From Palsa-1447 sp964509885 (GTDB lineage: Bacteria > Verrucomicrobiota > Verrucomicrobiia > Opitutales > Opitutaceae), in assembly GCA_964509885.1 (NCBI GenBank), contig CAZDZL010000007.1, positions 33,726 to 97,725 on the forward strand: a stretch of 64,000 bases of DNA. Direction: 5' to 3'. Positions 35,060-44,443 of this stretch are shown here, one piece after another (position 1 is the stretch's first letter; each line of letters begins with the position of its first letter). Under the pieces are notes generated by a model that worked only from the letters and a program-made list of their open reading frames with translations, searched no databases and was not told where the DNA came from. The position numbers and the translations under genes were made by a program.

Positions 35060-35857
35060 ATGAATCTGTCCCCCTCGCGCCGGATCCGGCTGTTTCTCCT
35101 CCCATCCCTCCTTCTTGGGTCCACGATGGGCGCCGCTCCCGAGGCCGATCCGCTCGCCCCGAGCGAGAAGGCGGCGGGCGAGTGGATCAAGACGCGACTC
35201 GAGACGACGCGCATTGAGAACGACTGGACAACGGACCGCCCGCTTCTCGAGTCGACCATCCGCGGGCTCAAGGACCGCGCCCAGGGCCTCGAGGAGAAGC
35301 GCGACCTCCTGAAGGCCAAGAACGCGAAGGACCGCGAGGAAATCGAGTCGATGGCGGGGAAGAACAAGGCCGCCTCCGACGACCTGCGGGCCGCGGAGAC
35401 GAGGCTGCAGGCGCTGGTGGGCCAGCTCCTGGACCTGCGGCCGTCCCTTCCGCCCCGCCTCTCGGAGGCCCTCGAGATGTCCTTCAAGAGCCTCGGGAAT
35501 CCCGCTCTTCCCACGGGCGAACGGATGCAGCTCGCGATGACGGTGCTGAACCGGTGCGTGCTCTTTGACAGGACGATCACGAGCGGCGAGGAGGTCCTCT
35601 CGATCGACCGGGATTCGGGAGCGAGGTCGCTCGAGGTCATCTACTGGGGGCTGAGCCACGGGTATGCGCTCGACCGCGCAGCGGGGAAGGCCTGGTACGG
35701 CTCTCCAGGACCCCACGGGTGGGAATGGGAGGCGAGCCCCGAGGGCGCAAAGCCGGTCGCCCACCTGATCGCGATCTACAACGACAAGGCCGACCCCGAC
35801 TTCGTCGCGGTGCCCGCCACCCTGCGCCAGCCCCTCGCCGAGGGCGCCAACAAGTAG
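35060..35857 (+). CDS. DUF3450 periplasmic protein of a TtpC-type TonB system
   Basis: 265 residues with signal peptide SRRIRLFLLPSLLLGSTMGA. A long coiled coil (about residues 50-125, GLKDRAQGLEEKRDLLKAKN) is followed by a domain with LPPRLSEALEMSF and EVIYWGLSHGYALDRAAGKA, as in DUF3450 proteins. In the Vibrio TonB2-type systems a DUF3450 gene precedes ttpC, exbB, exbD and tonB, the same order as here. The role is thought to be structural in the energised complex. Six bp separate it from the next gene. Confidence 0.85.
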   Translation: MNLSPSRRIRLFLLPSLLLGSTMGAAPEADPLAPSEKAAGEWIKTRLETTRIENDWTTDRPLLESTIRGLKDRAQGLEEKRDLLKAKNAKDREEIESMAGKNKAASDDLRAAETRLQALVGQLLDLRPSLPPRLSEALEMSFKSLGNPALPTGERMQLAMTVLNRCVLFDRTITSGEEVLSIDRDSGARSLEVIYWGLSHGYALDRAAGKAWYGSPGPHGWEWEASPEGAKPVAHLIAIYNDKADPDFVAVPATLRQPLAEGANK

Positions 35858-35863
35858 GCCGCC

Positions 35864-37282
35864 ATGAAGACCCGAATACTCACGGCATTGGCCTCGCTCC
35901 TCGCCTTCACGGCAGCTTCACGGGCCGCGGAGACCTTCGACGAGGCGATGAAGCGCGCAACGGGGGACTACGTTGAGAGGCTGAAGACGGCCGCCGACGA
36001 GCTCAACACCACCCGCAAGCGCATCGCGGACGAGAAGGCGCCCATGCTCCAGGACATGCGCGCCGTCGAGGACCGGATCGTGGCGCTCCAGAGCGAGATC
36101 GAGCAGATGGAGACGGCCGAGGCGGACTCGACCGAGCGGCACCGCAAGCGCCTCGCAGAGCTGGATGCCATCCGCAAGAACACGACCTACATCGGCACTC
36201 TGGCCCACGACGGGCTCACCGCCTACCAGGAGAGCCTCGCGCCGGGGGAGGGGCAGCTCTACTCCGAGAGAATCGATGCGCTGGGCCAGAAGCTCGACGA
36301 CGTCTCCGCGGGGCCCAGCGGCCAGGCGGCCATCGACATCGCGGAATTCCTGCTCGAGCGCACGCGCCGGGAGCTCGGCGGCTACTCGGCGAGCGGCAGC
36401 TCGCTCATCGAGGGAAACAACAAGGTCTTCAAGGGCACCTTCGCCTTTGCCGGCCCGGAGACCTTTTTTCAGCCGGACGGCGGGAGTGCCGGAACGGTCC
36501 GGCCCCGGGCCGGCTCGGCCTATCCGGTGACCTATGTGCTCCCGGCGTGGAAGCCCGAGGAGGCATCGGCGTATTTCGGGGGGAAGCCGGGCACGATCTT
36601 CGCGGACGCATCGGGCGGAAAGGCGCTTCGGCTGAAGGAGACGACCGGCTCCCTCCTCGACCACATCAACAAGGGAGGGGTTGTGGCCTACTTCATCATC
36701 GGGGTGGGGCTCGTCGCGCTCCTCATGATCGCGCAGAAGATCGGCGACCTCGCCCGCCTCTCCGTCGACACGCCGCAGACGGTGCACGCCTTCCTTGCGA
36801 ACGTCGCCCAGGGCGCGAACGCCAAGGCCGAGCTGGCCGTGAAGGCGCTCAAGGCTCCGACGCGGGAGCTGTTCCAGGTCGGCCTCCGCTACTGCGGGGG
36901 CTCCAAGGACCTCCTTGAGGAGCACCTCCAGTCGGTGCTGCTGCGCCAGCGCCTGCACTTCGAGCGCAGGCTGCCGCTCCTCGCCGTGATCGCGACGGCT
37001 GCCCCGCTCATGGGCCTCCTTGGAACGGTCGTCGGCATGGTGAAGACCTTTGCGCTCATCACGGTCTTCGGCACCGGCAACGCCGGGAAGCTCGCCAGCG
37101 GCATCTCCGAGGTGCTGGTCGCCACAGAGCTGGGACTCATCGTGGCCATCCCGACGCTGATCGCCCACGGGTTCCTGGCCCATCGGATCCAGAAGAACCT
37201 CTCCCTGCTCGAACGATACGCCCTGGAATTCGTCACGGCGGCCAACACCGAGAAGGCGGGCGCCAAGCCCATCCACGCATGA
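35864..37282 (+). CDS. TtpC-like ExbB/TolQ-family proton channel protein with periplasmic N-domain
   Basis: 472 residues. A signal peptide (MKTRILTALASLLAFTAASRA) is followed by a coiled-coil-rich periplasmic part of about 250 residues. Next comes a MotA/TolQ/ExbB domain with three membrane helices: VVAYFIIGVGLVALLMIA near residue 275, TAAPLMGLLGTVVGMVKTFA near 380, and EVLVATELGLIVAIPTLIA near 420. This fusion is the signature of TtpC. The stop overlaps the next exbB start (ATGA). It should work with ExbB, ExbD and TonB in the inner membrane. Confidence 0.9.
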   Translation: MKTRILTALASLLAFTAASRAAETFDEAMKRATGDYVERLKTAADELNTTRKRIADEKAPMLQDMRAVEDRIVALQSEIEQMETAEADSTERHRKRLAELDAIRKNTTYIGTLAHDGLTAYQESLAPGEGQLYSERIDALGQKLDDVSAGPSGQAAIDIAEFLLERTRRELGGYSASGSSLIEGNNKVFKGTFAFAGPETFFQPDGGSAGTVRPRAGSAYPVTYVLPAWKPEEASAYFGGKPGTIFADASGGKALRLKETTGSLLDHINKGGVVAYFIIGVGLVALLMIAQKIGDLARLSVDTPQTVHAFLANVAQGANAKAELAVKALKAPTRELFQVGLRYCGGSKDLLEEHLQSVLLRQRLHFERRLPLLAVIATAAPLMGLLGTVVGMVKTFALITVFGTGNAGKLASGISEVLVATELGLIVAIPTLIAHGFLAHRIQKNLSLLERYALEFVTAANTEKAGAKPIHA

Positions 37283-37776
37283 AGCTGCTCCTTGAGCTCA
37301 TCCACCGGGGAGGGCCGGTGATGTTCGCGATCCTCACTCTGTCCGTGGTGCTGTATTCGCGCTGCTTCAAGCTGCTGCTCTCGATCCGGCGGTCGAGCCG
37401 CCAGTACGACGCGCGCGGGTCCGCGCGGGAGAGGCAGCTCCCGGCCCTGCGGCTGGAGAGGGACCAGGTGCATGAGTCGTTCCGGCAGCAGCGCCTTGCG
37501 CTGGGGGCGATGATCGCGGCCGCGCCCCTCCTCGGGCTCCTCGGCACCGTGAGCGGGATGGTGACCACCTTCGAGAGCATCTCGGGTCGCTCCGCGGAGA
37601 AGACCATGGAGGGCCTCGCCCGGGGAATCTCTGAGGTCCTCGTGGCCACGGAGTCGGGTCTCGTCGTCGCGATCCCGGCCCTCCTCATGGTCCACATCGC
37701 CAGCCGCAGCGTGCGCAAGTACATGCAGAAGCTCAACCAGATCGAGCAGAACGCCTGGCTCGACTCCCCGACATGA
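37279..37776 (+). CDS. exbB: ExbB-family proton channel subunit
   Basis: 165 residues, shorter than classical ExbB but typical of the second ExbB in TtpC systems. The three helices are VMFAILTLSVVLYSRCFK, IAAAPLLGLLGTVSGMVTTF and EVLVATESGLVVAIPALLM. Together with ExbD it converts the proton motive force into work on TonB. It overlaps both neighbours by 4 bp. Confidence 0.93.
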   Translation: MKLLLELIHRGGPVMFAILTLSVVLYSRCFKLLLSIRRSSRQYDARGSARERQLPALRLERDQVHESFRQQRLALGAMIAAAPLLGLLGTVSGMVTTFESISGRSAEKTMEGLARGISEVLVATESGLVVAIPALLMVHIASRSVRKYMQKLNQIEQNAWLDSPT

Positions 37777-38186
37777 TCGGCAGGCACAGCGGGCGCCACC
37801 GCACCGAGGTCACTCACATCGACATGGTGCCGATGGTGGACTGCATCATGGTGCTGGTCATCTTCCTGATGATCAGCAGCGCGTTCGTGAACGACCCGGG
37901 CGTCGAGGTCCAGAAGCCCGACGTCACGGGCTCGCTGAGCGGCGACCAGAACTCGCTCCTGATCGCGATCACCGCGGACAACCGCATCTATTTCGACGGG
38001 CAGGAGATACGGGCCGACCAGGTCGCGGCCGTCGTCAAGCAGGCCGCGGTCGGGCGCTCCCCCTCGCTGATCATCCGCGGGGACCGCTCCTCGAACCTCG
38101 GGGTCTTCGCCTCCGTCTACTCCGAGGCCAAGCGCTCGGGGATCCAGCACGTCGAGTTCGCGACCGCCCGCGCCGGCGCGCCCTAG
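37773..38186 (+). CDS. exbD: ExbD-family biopolymer transport protein
   Basis: 137 residues. A short cytoplasmic N-terminus is followed by one membrane helix that carries the essential Asp (HIDMVPMVDCIMVLVIFLM), then a periplasmic domain ending EAKRSGIQHVEFATA. It overlaps exbB by 4 bp, and tonB follows 4 bp after its stop. Confidence 0.93.
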   Translation: MIGRHSGRHRTEVTHIDMVPMVDCIMVLVIFLMISSAFVNDPGVEVQKPDVTGSLSGDQNSLLIAITADNRIYFDGQEIRADQVAAVVKQAAVGRSPSLIIRGDRSSNLGVFASVYSEAKRSGIQHVEFATARAGAP

Positions 38187-38190
38187 GACC

Positions 38191-38934
38191 ATGATGATGT
38201 CCGACACGCTCACGCTTCCGGCGCCCAGGCGGGTCGCAGACTACCTCGCGGAGGAAGCTTTGTGCCTGCTGTTTGGCGGGGCGCTCACGTTTGGGCTCTT
38301 TTTCGCGATCGCGCGCTTCGAGAGCTCCAGGCCGGTGGCGCCCGCCTCCGACATCGAGGATCTGCGCGTGTTGTCGGCGTTCACGGAGCCCCCTCCGCCC
38401 CCCCGGCCCCAGGAACGCACCGAGCCGGACACGATCTCGCCGCTCACGGGCATCGAGATCGCCGCCTCCGACAGCTCGGTGAAGCTCGCGGTGGTTCCGC
38501 CGGACCTCGACAAGATCATCCCGTCCGACGAGATACCGCCGCGGGCCACGATCGAGTTCAACCAGCTGATGCCCGACCTGAGGCCGAAGGCGGGCATGAC
38601 GGGGGACTTCGAGCATATCTACCAGCAGAACGAGGTGGACCAGGCCCCGAAGGCCGTCGTGCAGAAAATTGCGAAGGTATCGAAGCGCGCCCGCGACAAT
38701 GCGGAGCAGCTCAAGGTGAATCTGCTGCTCGTCATCGGCACGGAGGGCGAGGTGCAGAGCATCCGGGTGATTCGGCCCTCGGGAAACCTGAAGTTCGACA
38801 ACATCGTGCTGGAGTGCGTCCGCGACGAGTGGGAGTTCAGCCCCGCGATCAACAAGGGCAAGAAGGTCAGATGCATGGTGCAGCAGTCCGTTTGGTACAA
38901 ATGGACCGAGGGCAGCTCCCCATTCACCCTTTAG
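38191..38934 (+). CDS. tonB: Energy transducer TonB
   Basis: 247 residues with an inner-membrane anchor (about residues 23-43), a short proline-rich linker (TEPPPPPRPQ) and a C-terminal TonB domain (LLLVIGTEGEVQSIRVIRPS and WEFSPAINKGKKVRC). The anchor lacks an obvious SxxxH motif of the E. coli type. It carries energy from ExbB/ExbD to outer-membrane receptors. Its start is the first of three ATG codons at 38191. The TPR gene begins 4 bp later. Confidence 0.9.
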   Translation: MMMSDTLTLPAPRRVADYLAEEALCLLFGGALTFGLFFAIARFESSRPVAPASDIEDLRVLSAFTEPPPPPRPQERTEPDTISPLTGIEIAASDSSVKLAVVPPDLDKIIPSDEIPPRATIEFNQLMPDLRPKAGMTGDFEHIYQQNEVDQAPKAVVQKIAKVSKRARDNAEQLKVNLLLVIGTEGEVQSIRVIRPSGNLKFDNIVLECVRDEWEFSPAINKGKKVRCMVQQSVWYKWTEGSSPFTL

Positions 38935-38938
38935 ACTC

Positions 38939-40276
38939 ATGAAAACCTCCAAGCTCATCTTGTTGCTCTCGCTGGCGGTCGCGGTCCAAGGAGCCGCGTT
39001 CGCCTCCGAGCCCAAGGTCGACCCCAAGCGGATCATCAACGAGTCGAGCTCCTTCCTCAAGGAGCGCGAGCCCGAGATGACGGAGGAGGAGTACGCCCTC
39101 TACCAGAAGGTCGTGACCATGCTCGCCTCAAACCCGGAGTTCGCGGTGAAGCTGCTCGAGGCCATGTACACGCAGGACAAGGAGCCGCCGAGCCCCGCGT
39201 TCCAGTTCATCCTCGGCAACGCCTACTACGCCGCGAACCAGAGCGACAAGGCGGAGGCCGACTACCGCGGCGCGGTGAAGCGCTACCCAACCTTCCTTCG
39301 CGCGTGGGTCAACCTGGGCGTCCTCTACTATTCGTCGGGCCGGTACGCCGACGCCGTTCCCTGCTTCTCGAAGGCTGTGGAGCTCGGCGACCGCGACTCC
39401 TCCACGTTCGGCCTCCTCGGCTACAGCCTCCAGAGGGAGGGTGACCTCGTGTCGGCGGAGATGGCCTACATGCAGGCCCTTAGCGGCGACCCGGCGAACG
39501 TGGACTGGAAGGAGGGGCTCCTCGGCATCTGCATTGAGGGGAGGCAGTTCACGCGCGCGGAGTCGCTTGTGAAGAACCTCATCAAGGAGCACCCGGAGGA
39601 CTCCCAGTATTGGCTGGAGTACGCCAACATCTTCCTCGCGGAGGGCAGGAAGGTGGAGGCCACCGTGCTCCTCGAGACGGCCTCGGGGGCCGGCCTGGCC
39701 AACACGCAGGAGCTCTCGCTGCTCGGGGACCTCTATGCGGAGCAGGAGATGACCCGCGAGGCCGCGGCCATCTACCAGAAGGTCCTCGTTCCCTCTCCCG
39801 AGCTGGGCGAGAAGAAGCTCATCCATTACGCCAAGGTCCTGATCTCGAGCGAAAAGCTGCAGGATGCACAGAACGTCCTCGGCATGATGAAGGTGGACGA
39901 GAACGACCCCGACGGGATCGAGCTGCGCCAGACAAGGGCAGACCTGTTCGCAGCCCAGAGGAAATGGCCCGAGGAGCTCAAGGAGCTCGACGGCCTGCTC
40001 AAGATCGCCCCCATGAACGGGAAGGCGCTCATAAGCCTCGGCCGCGCGTACGAGGCCGACGATGACGTGCCCCGGGCGACCCTGGCCTTCGAAACGGCGT
40101 TCGGCGTCCAGGGCAGCACCTACGTCGCAAGCCTCGAGCTGGCCAACATCGAGCTCAAGAACAAGCACTATGCCAAGAGCGTGGAGTACCTCCAGAAGGC
40201 GCTCAGCATCGAGAAGTCCGACGAGGTGCAGGACTTCCTCGTCCGTGTGAGGTCGATGGTGCCGAAGGAGGGCTGA
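38939..40276 (+). CDS. Secreted TPR protein of the TonB operon
   Basis: 445 residues with signal peptide MKTSKLILLLSLAVAVQGAA. At least seven TPR-like units are visible, for example FILGNAYYAANQSDKAEADY, WVNLGVLYYSSGRYADAVPC and LISLGRAYEADDDVPRATLA. A TPR protein at this place is part of the Vibrio TtpC/TonB2 gene order and likely helps assemble the complex in the periplasm. The first of the four tandem TonB-domain paralogues starts 8 bp later, so the operon goes on. Confidence 0.88.
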   Translation: MKTSKLILLLSLAVAVQGAAFASEPKVDPKRIINESSSFLKEREPEMTEEEYALYQKVVTMLASNPEFAVKLLEAMYTQDKEPPSPAFQFILGNAYYAANQSDKAEADYRGAVKRYPTFLRAWVNLGVLYYSSGRYADAVPCFSKAVELGDRDSSTFGLLGYSLQREGDLVSAEMAYMQALSGDPANVDWKEGLLGICIEGRQFTRAESLVKNLIKEHPEDSQYWLEYANIFLAEGRKVEATVLLETASGAGLANTQELSLLGDLYAEQEMTREAAAIYQKVLVPSPELGEKKLIHYAKVLISSEKLQDAQNVLGMMKVDENDPDGIELRQTRADLFAAQRKWPEELKELDGLLKIAPMNGKALISLGRAYEADDDVPRATLAFETAFGVQGSTYVASLELANIELKNKHYAKSVEYLQKALSIEKSDEVQDFLVRVRSMVPKEG

Positions 40277-40284
40277 ACTTCGCC

Positions 40285-41619
40285 ATGAGTGTGCCCCGAG
40301 ATATCCGCCTCCTCGAGAAATCGATTGCGGCGAGAGTCCTGCTTCCTGCCCTTGCGCTTGCGTCGGCGCTGCCGGGCTCACTCGCGGCATCTCCGGACAG
40401 GCAGGATCCTGAGGCATTCAGAAGCGAAATTTCGAGGGCCGCCGTGACGAAGATGCCGGTATACACGGTCGAGGAGCCACTGTCCTCAAAGACGCACACG
40501 CTGTTCATGGGCGCCGATATCTCCGTGAGCCAAGATAAGACCCTTCATCCCGTGAAGGACGTGTCCGGAAGCTCCTGGATCATCGATATTGAGGGGCGGA
40601 CGACCGTTATATCCACGCGAAGCGGGCCCATAAGCATGAAGGTCAAGCCGGTACTCAAGCTCACGGAAGCCACAGTCACCATCAATAATCTGAGGGATGA
40701 GCGCGCATATTCGTTCAACACCGACCCGATCACCATGCAGACGAGAACCATGGTGCAGACTGCGGCGACGAATGCGGATTACCTGTATAACGCGAACCAG
40801 GCGGCAGCCGTGGTGGACGGAACCACCCGACTTGTGACGTACGCCACGCTGTATAACATGAGTCATCCCGATGCCCATCTTGGCGGGGTGGGTACAGACA
40901 TGACCCGCCTCAAGAACATGATCCCCAATGCGCTGGAAAATCAGGTGAGGCAGCTTGGCGGCGCTGGCTCGGATCTTTCGATTGGGGGAAAGAAGATCCA
41001 GCCTGATGGGCTAGACGCAATGGAGGTCTCCTTCGCGGTTTCCTCGAGAAAACCGGTGCTCAACCCATACGTTGTGACAATCACTCGGTTTCACGCGAGG
41101 GGTGACGACCCGGGTACGTCGCGAAACTGGGTCTATGCCAAGTCGTTGAACCCGATTGACGACCACATGAGGGAGGTGCGCTTTACCGAGGAGGGGTTTC
41201 CGCCCGACTTTGAATTGCAGGATTTCCAGCTGCACCTGTATGACCGGGGCGAGGAAGTCGCGACGACCGTTGCGCCTGACCGCGTGGAGCTCACACGCGA
41301 TGAGGCCTTCGAGTACATCAAGACAGAGTACATTGGCGCGCACCCGAAAGACACACTGCCTCCGGTGCCGGCAATGGCGAAGCTTCCGGCCGAACTACAC
41401 ACCCGTATGTCGGAAGGCGAATATCGCGATACCTTCTTTGTGATAGTTTCAAGGGATGGAATGGCCGGTGAGTCCTTTCGCGACGCAGCCTGCACCCAGC
41501 GGATAGGTGACCCCTTCCTTGATGAGGTTGTGAAAGGAATTCGATTCAAGCCCGCCCTCAGCAATGGCAGGCCCGTGGAAGGGGTCGCATCGCTCTCGCT
41601 CGGGAAGCTGCCAATTTAG
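40285..41619 (+). CDS. Tandem paralogue 1: secreted protein with TonB-C-like end
   Basis: 444 residues. Signal peptide (SIAARVLLPALALASALPGS), then an N-terminal domain with KTHTLFMGADISVSQDK and PVLKLTEATVTINNL, a variable middle, a conserved part (NPYVVTITRFHARGD; FELQDFQLHLYDRGEEVATT), and a C-terminal segment VVKGIRFKPALSNGRPVEGV. That last segment looks like the end of TonB C-terminal domains. It has no inner-membrane anchor beyond the signal peptide. It is the most divergent of the four copies. Function unknown; its place 8 bp after the TPR gene ties it to the TonB system. Confidence 0.85.
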   Translation: MSVPRDIRLLEKSIAARVLLPALALASALPGSLAASPDRQDPEAFRSEISRAAVTKMPVYTVEEPLSSKTHTLFMGADISVSQDKTLHPVKDVSGSSWIIDIEGRTTVISTRSGPISMKVKPVLKLTEATVTINNLRDERAYSFNTDPITMQTRTMVQTAATNADYLYNANQAAAVVDGTTRLVTYATLYNMSHPDAHLGGVGTDMTRLKNMIPNALENQVRQLGGAGSDLSIGGKKIQPDGLDAMEVSFAVSSRKPVLNPYVVTITRFHARGDDPGTSRNWVYAKSLNPIDDHMREVRFTEEGFPPDFELQDFQLHLYDRGEEVATTVAPDRVELTRDEAFEYIKTEYIGAHPKDTLPPVPAMAKLPAELHTRMSEGEYRDTFFVIVSRDGMAGESFRDAACTQRIGDPFLDEVVKGIRFKPALSNGRPVEGVASLSLGKLPI

Positions 41620-41647
41620 CGCCTCCCGAACAAGGCACACAGAAGAA

Positions 41648-42933
41648 ATGAAAACTCTGCTTCGAAAGAAATCAAACCGCCCCCCTGACGCGGCGAGATT
41701 TCGGCTTCTGGCCGCCTCGATTGCCGGGTGCCTGCTTTGCGCCGCGGCATCTTCGGCCGACCCCAAGGACACGGAGGCGCTGAAGAGCGAGCTCTCCCGG
41801 ACCGCCGTCACGACCCTGCCGGCCTACACGGTCGACGAACCGCTGTCGGCAAAGACCCATACGCTCTTCATGGGGGCCGAGATCTCGATCAACCTCGACA
41901 GGGACGTCTATCCCGTGAAGGACGTGACGGGCTCCAACTGGGTCATCGACATCCACGGCCAAGAGAAGGAGATATCGGCGAAGCAGGCTCCGGTTAACCT
42001 GAAGATCACGCCCACCCTGAAGCTAACCGAGGTCTCGGCCACCATCGAGGGATTCAAGAGGGTTCAGGCCTACTCGTTCGCCAACGACCCGAGCGTGAGG
42101 CTCACGCGGGGACTGACCCAGGCGGCCGTCACGAACTCCATGCTCGTGGGCGTCGCGAATGATGCGCGCAATCTGGCCGAGACCGCGGACAACAAGGCCC
42201 TGGGTGGCGCGGCCATCCTGGCGTCAGGGGACCAGCAGTTCGGGTCCATCGCGATCCAGCACACGGCCGAGACCTTGTCCGCGATGGAACACCCGGGCGC
42301 GGTCGTCCCGGACTCGAGAACTCCCCCCGTTAATCCCAACGTGGATTCGACGCTGGGCCCTGACGGATCTCAAATTTTCATAAACCAGGCCAATCAGGCG
42401 AGTGCGGTGGCCAAAAGCAACACGGCGACCAGCGATGAGGCCACCGGGCGCATCTCTACACCGGGCCTCGACGCGCTGGACATCGAGTTCGACATCCGCT
42501 CGGCCAAGCNNNNNNNNNNNNNNNNNNNNNNNNNNNNNNNNNNNNNNNNNNNNNNNNNNNNNNNNNNNNNNNNNNNNNNNNNNNNNNNNNNNNNNNNNNN
42601 NNNNNNNNNCGCGAAGAGGCATTCGAATACGTGAAGATGGAATATGTCAGCGCTCACCTTAAGGACACGCTTCCGGCTATTCCGGCCATGGCCAAGCTGC
42701 CCGCGGACCTGCCGTCCAGGCTCGCGCAGGGCAAGTACCGGGAGGCGTTCTATGTGAAGGTGTCGAAGGACGGCCTTGCCGATGAGGCCTACTCCGACCC
42801 GGCATGCACCCGGCGGATCGACGACCCCTATCTCGACTCGGTGGTGAAGAGGATCCGCTTCAAGCCTGCCCTCAACAACGGCAAGTCCGTGGACGGCGTC
42901 GCATCGCTGGATCTCGGAAAGCTGCCGATCTAG
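41648..42933 (+). CDS. Tandem paralogue 2: secreted protein with TonB-C-like end (broken by assembly gap)
   Basis: It starts at the ATG at 41648 (MKTLLRKKSNRPPDAARFRL) and ends at 42933. The known parts match paralogue 3: KTHTLFMGAEISINLDRDVY, ITPTLKLTEVSATIEGFK, then 100 Ns inside the gene after FDIRSAK, and REEAFEYVKMEYVSAH and RIRFKPALNNGKSVDG after the gap. With exactly 100 Ns the two halves are out of frame. By alignment to paralogue 3 about 81 residues are missing, so the real gap is near 242 bp and the gene is probably intact. The end of the signal peptide (SIAGC) resembles a lipobox, but this is uncertain. Confidence 0.8.
42510..42609. other. Assembly gap of 100 Ns
   Basis: Exactly 100 Ns, the customary placeholder for unknown length. 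It falls in the region that is most similar among the tandem paralogues, where short-read assembly would be expected to break. Confidence 0.98.
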
Positions 42934-42964
42934 ACCGGCCGCAGGTTCCGGACACCAAGGATAC

Positions 42965-44413
42965 ATGAGATCTCCCCGCCATAGAAAATCCGACCCGCCT
43001 TCTCCCGTACGGAGATTTCAGGTGGCTGGCGCCATGATTGCGGCATGCCTGGCCTGTGCTGCGGCGGCGGCAGCCGATCCCAAGGATTCCGGCGCGCTCA
43101 AGAGCGAGATCTCCCGGTCCGCCGTCACGACTATGCCGGCCTACAAGGTGGACGAGCTGCTGACCGACAAGACCCACACGCTCTTCATGGGCGCCGATAT
43201 CGCCGTCAACCTGGACAAGGACATGTACAAGGTGAAGGACGTGTTCGGCTCGAACTGGGTGATCGAGATACACGGCCAGGAGAGGGAGATATCGTCAAAG
43301 CAGGCCCCGGTGAACCTGAAGATCACGCCGACCCTGAAGCTGACGGAGGTCTCGGCGACGATTGTGGGCTTCAAGAAGGAGAGGTCGTACACCTTCAACA
43401 ACGACCCCAGCGTCAAATTGTCGAGGGGGCTGAGCCAGGCGGCCTCGACGAGCGCCGACCTAAGCGCCATCGCCTCGAATGCCCAGCACATCGCGGACAC
43501 GGCTGCCAGCAAGAACAGCGCGGGTGAGTTCGCCGGGGCGGACGACCAGTTCTCGGCCAACGCGATGATGACCACGGCGAAGTATGCCTACCAGAACTCC
43601 CACGCACCGCCAGCGTCCACCAACAGGTCCGGTCCTCCGCCGAGCCCGACCGCCCCAACCGCGACCACCAACACGACGGGGCAGGGCGTTGGCGGAGATC
43701 CCACCGTGTCCCTGAATGTCGGAATAGCCCAAGATGCTGCGAACGCGGCCTTCAGACAGACGACGAACGGCAATGAGCCGGTTGGGAGCGTTGCTACCCA
43801 GGGCTTCGATGCCCTGGACGTTGAATTCGACATCAGGTCGGCCAAGCCGCTGCACAACCCCTATGTCGTCACGATGACGAGATTCAGGACCCAAGGTGCC
43901 AAACCCGGCATGGTGCAGAGCCTTGTCTACGCCGAGTCCATGCACCCGGTGGATGAGCACCTGACTCATGTGCACCTCACGGAGAACGGGTTCCCGTTTG
44001 GCTACGAGCTGGTCGATTTCCAGCTCCACATCTACAACAAGGGGGAGGAGGTCGCCACCAACATCGCCTCCGACCGCGTGGAGCTCACCCGCGAGGAGGC
44101 CTTCGAATACGTGAAGATGGAGTATATCGGCGCCCATCTGAAAGACACGCTTCCCCCGACCCCCGTGATGGCGAGGCTTCCCGCCGACCTTCCCGCCCGG
44201 CTCGCGCAGGGAAAATACGCCGAGGCCATATTTGTGAAGGTGTCGAGGGAAGGCCTGGCAAATGAGGCCTACGCCGACGCCGCGTGCACGAGGAGGATCG
44301 ACGATCCGTATCTGGACACGGTTGTCCGGCGGGTGCGCTTCAAGCCTGCGCTCAACGCGGGCAAGCCCGTTGACGGGGTCACGACACTCACGCTCTCCAA
44401 GCTTGCGATCTAG
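42965..44413 (+). CDS. Tandem paralogue 3: secreted protein with TonB-C-like end
   Basis: 482 residues. Signal peptide RFQVAGAMIAACLACAAAAA, N-terminal domain (KTHTLFMGADIAVNLDKDMY; NLKITPTLKLTEVSATIVGF), a Pro/Ser/Thr-rich linker near residues 215-240, a conserved domain (NPYVVTMTRFRTQG; ELVDFQLHIYNKGEEVATN), and the C-terminal TonB-C-like segment VVRRVRFKPALNAGKPVDGV. The variable linker is where the copies differ most. The Cys pair region AACTRRIDDPYLD is kept in all copies. It starts 31 bp after paralogue 2. Confidence 0.87.
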   Translation: MRSPRHRKSDPPSPVRRFQVAGAMIAACLACAAAAAADPKDSGALKSEISRSAVTTMPAYKVDELLTDKTHTLFMGADIAVNLDKDMYKVKDVFGSNWVIEIHGQEREISSKQAPVNLKITPTLKLTEVSATIVGFKKERSYTFNNDPSVKLSRGLSQAASTSADLSAIASNAQHIADTAASKNSAGEFAGADDQFSANAMMTTAKYAYQNSHAPPASTNRSGPPPSPTAPTATTNTTGQGVGGDPTVSLNVGIAQDAANAAFRQTTNGNEPVGSVATQGFDALDVEFDIRSAKPLHNPYVVTMTRFRTQGAKPGMVQSLVYAESMHPVDEHLTHVHLTENGFPFGYELVDFQLHIYNKGEEVATNIASDRVELTREEAFEYVKMEYIGAHLKDTLPPTPVMARLPADLPARLAQGKYAEAIFVKVSREGLANEAYADAACTRRIDDPYLDTVVRRVRFKPALNAGKPVDGVTTLTLSKLAI

Positions 44414-44443
44414 TCCGATTGACCAGGCGACGATTATTCAACC

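Noticed and set aside
38191..38934. A TolA or TolR-Pal system instead of TonB
   Set aside because: The gene order (DUF3450, TtpC-like, ExbB, ExbD, TonB, TPR) and the short proline-rich linker match TtpC/TonB systems; no TolB or Pal gene is present.
42402..42662. A frameshift mutation or pseudogene in paralogue 2
   Set aside because: The frame break occurs only because the gap is written as 100 Ns; both sides align in full with paralogue 3.
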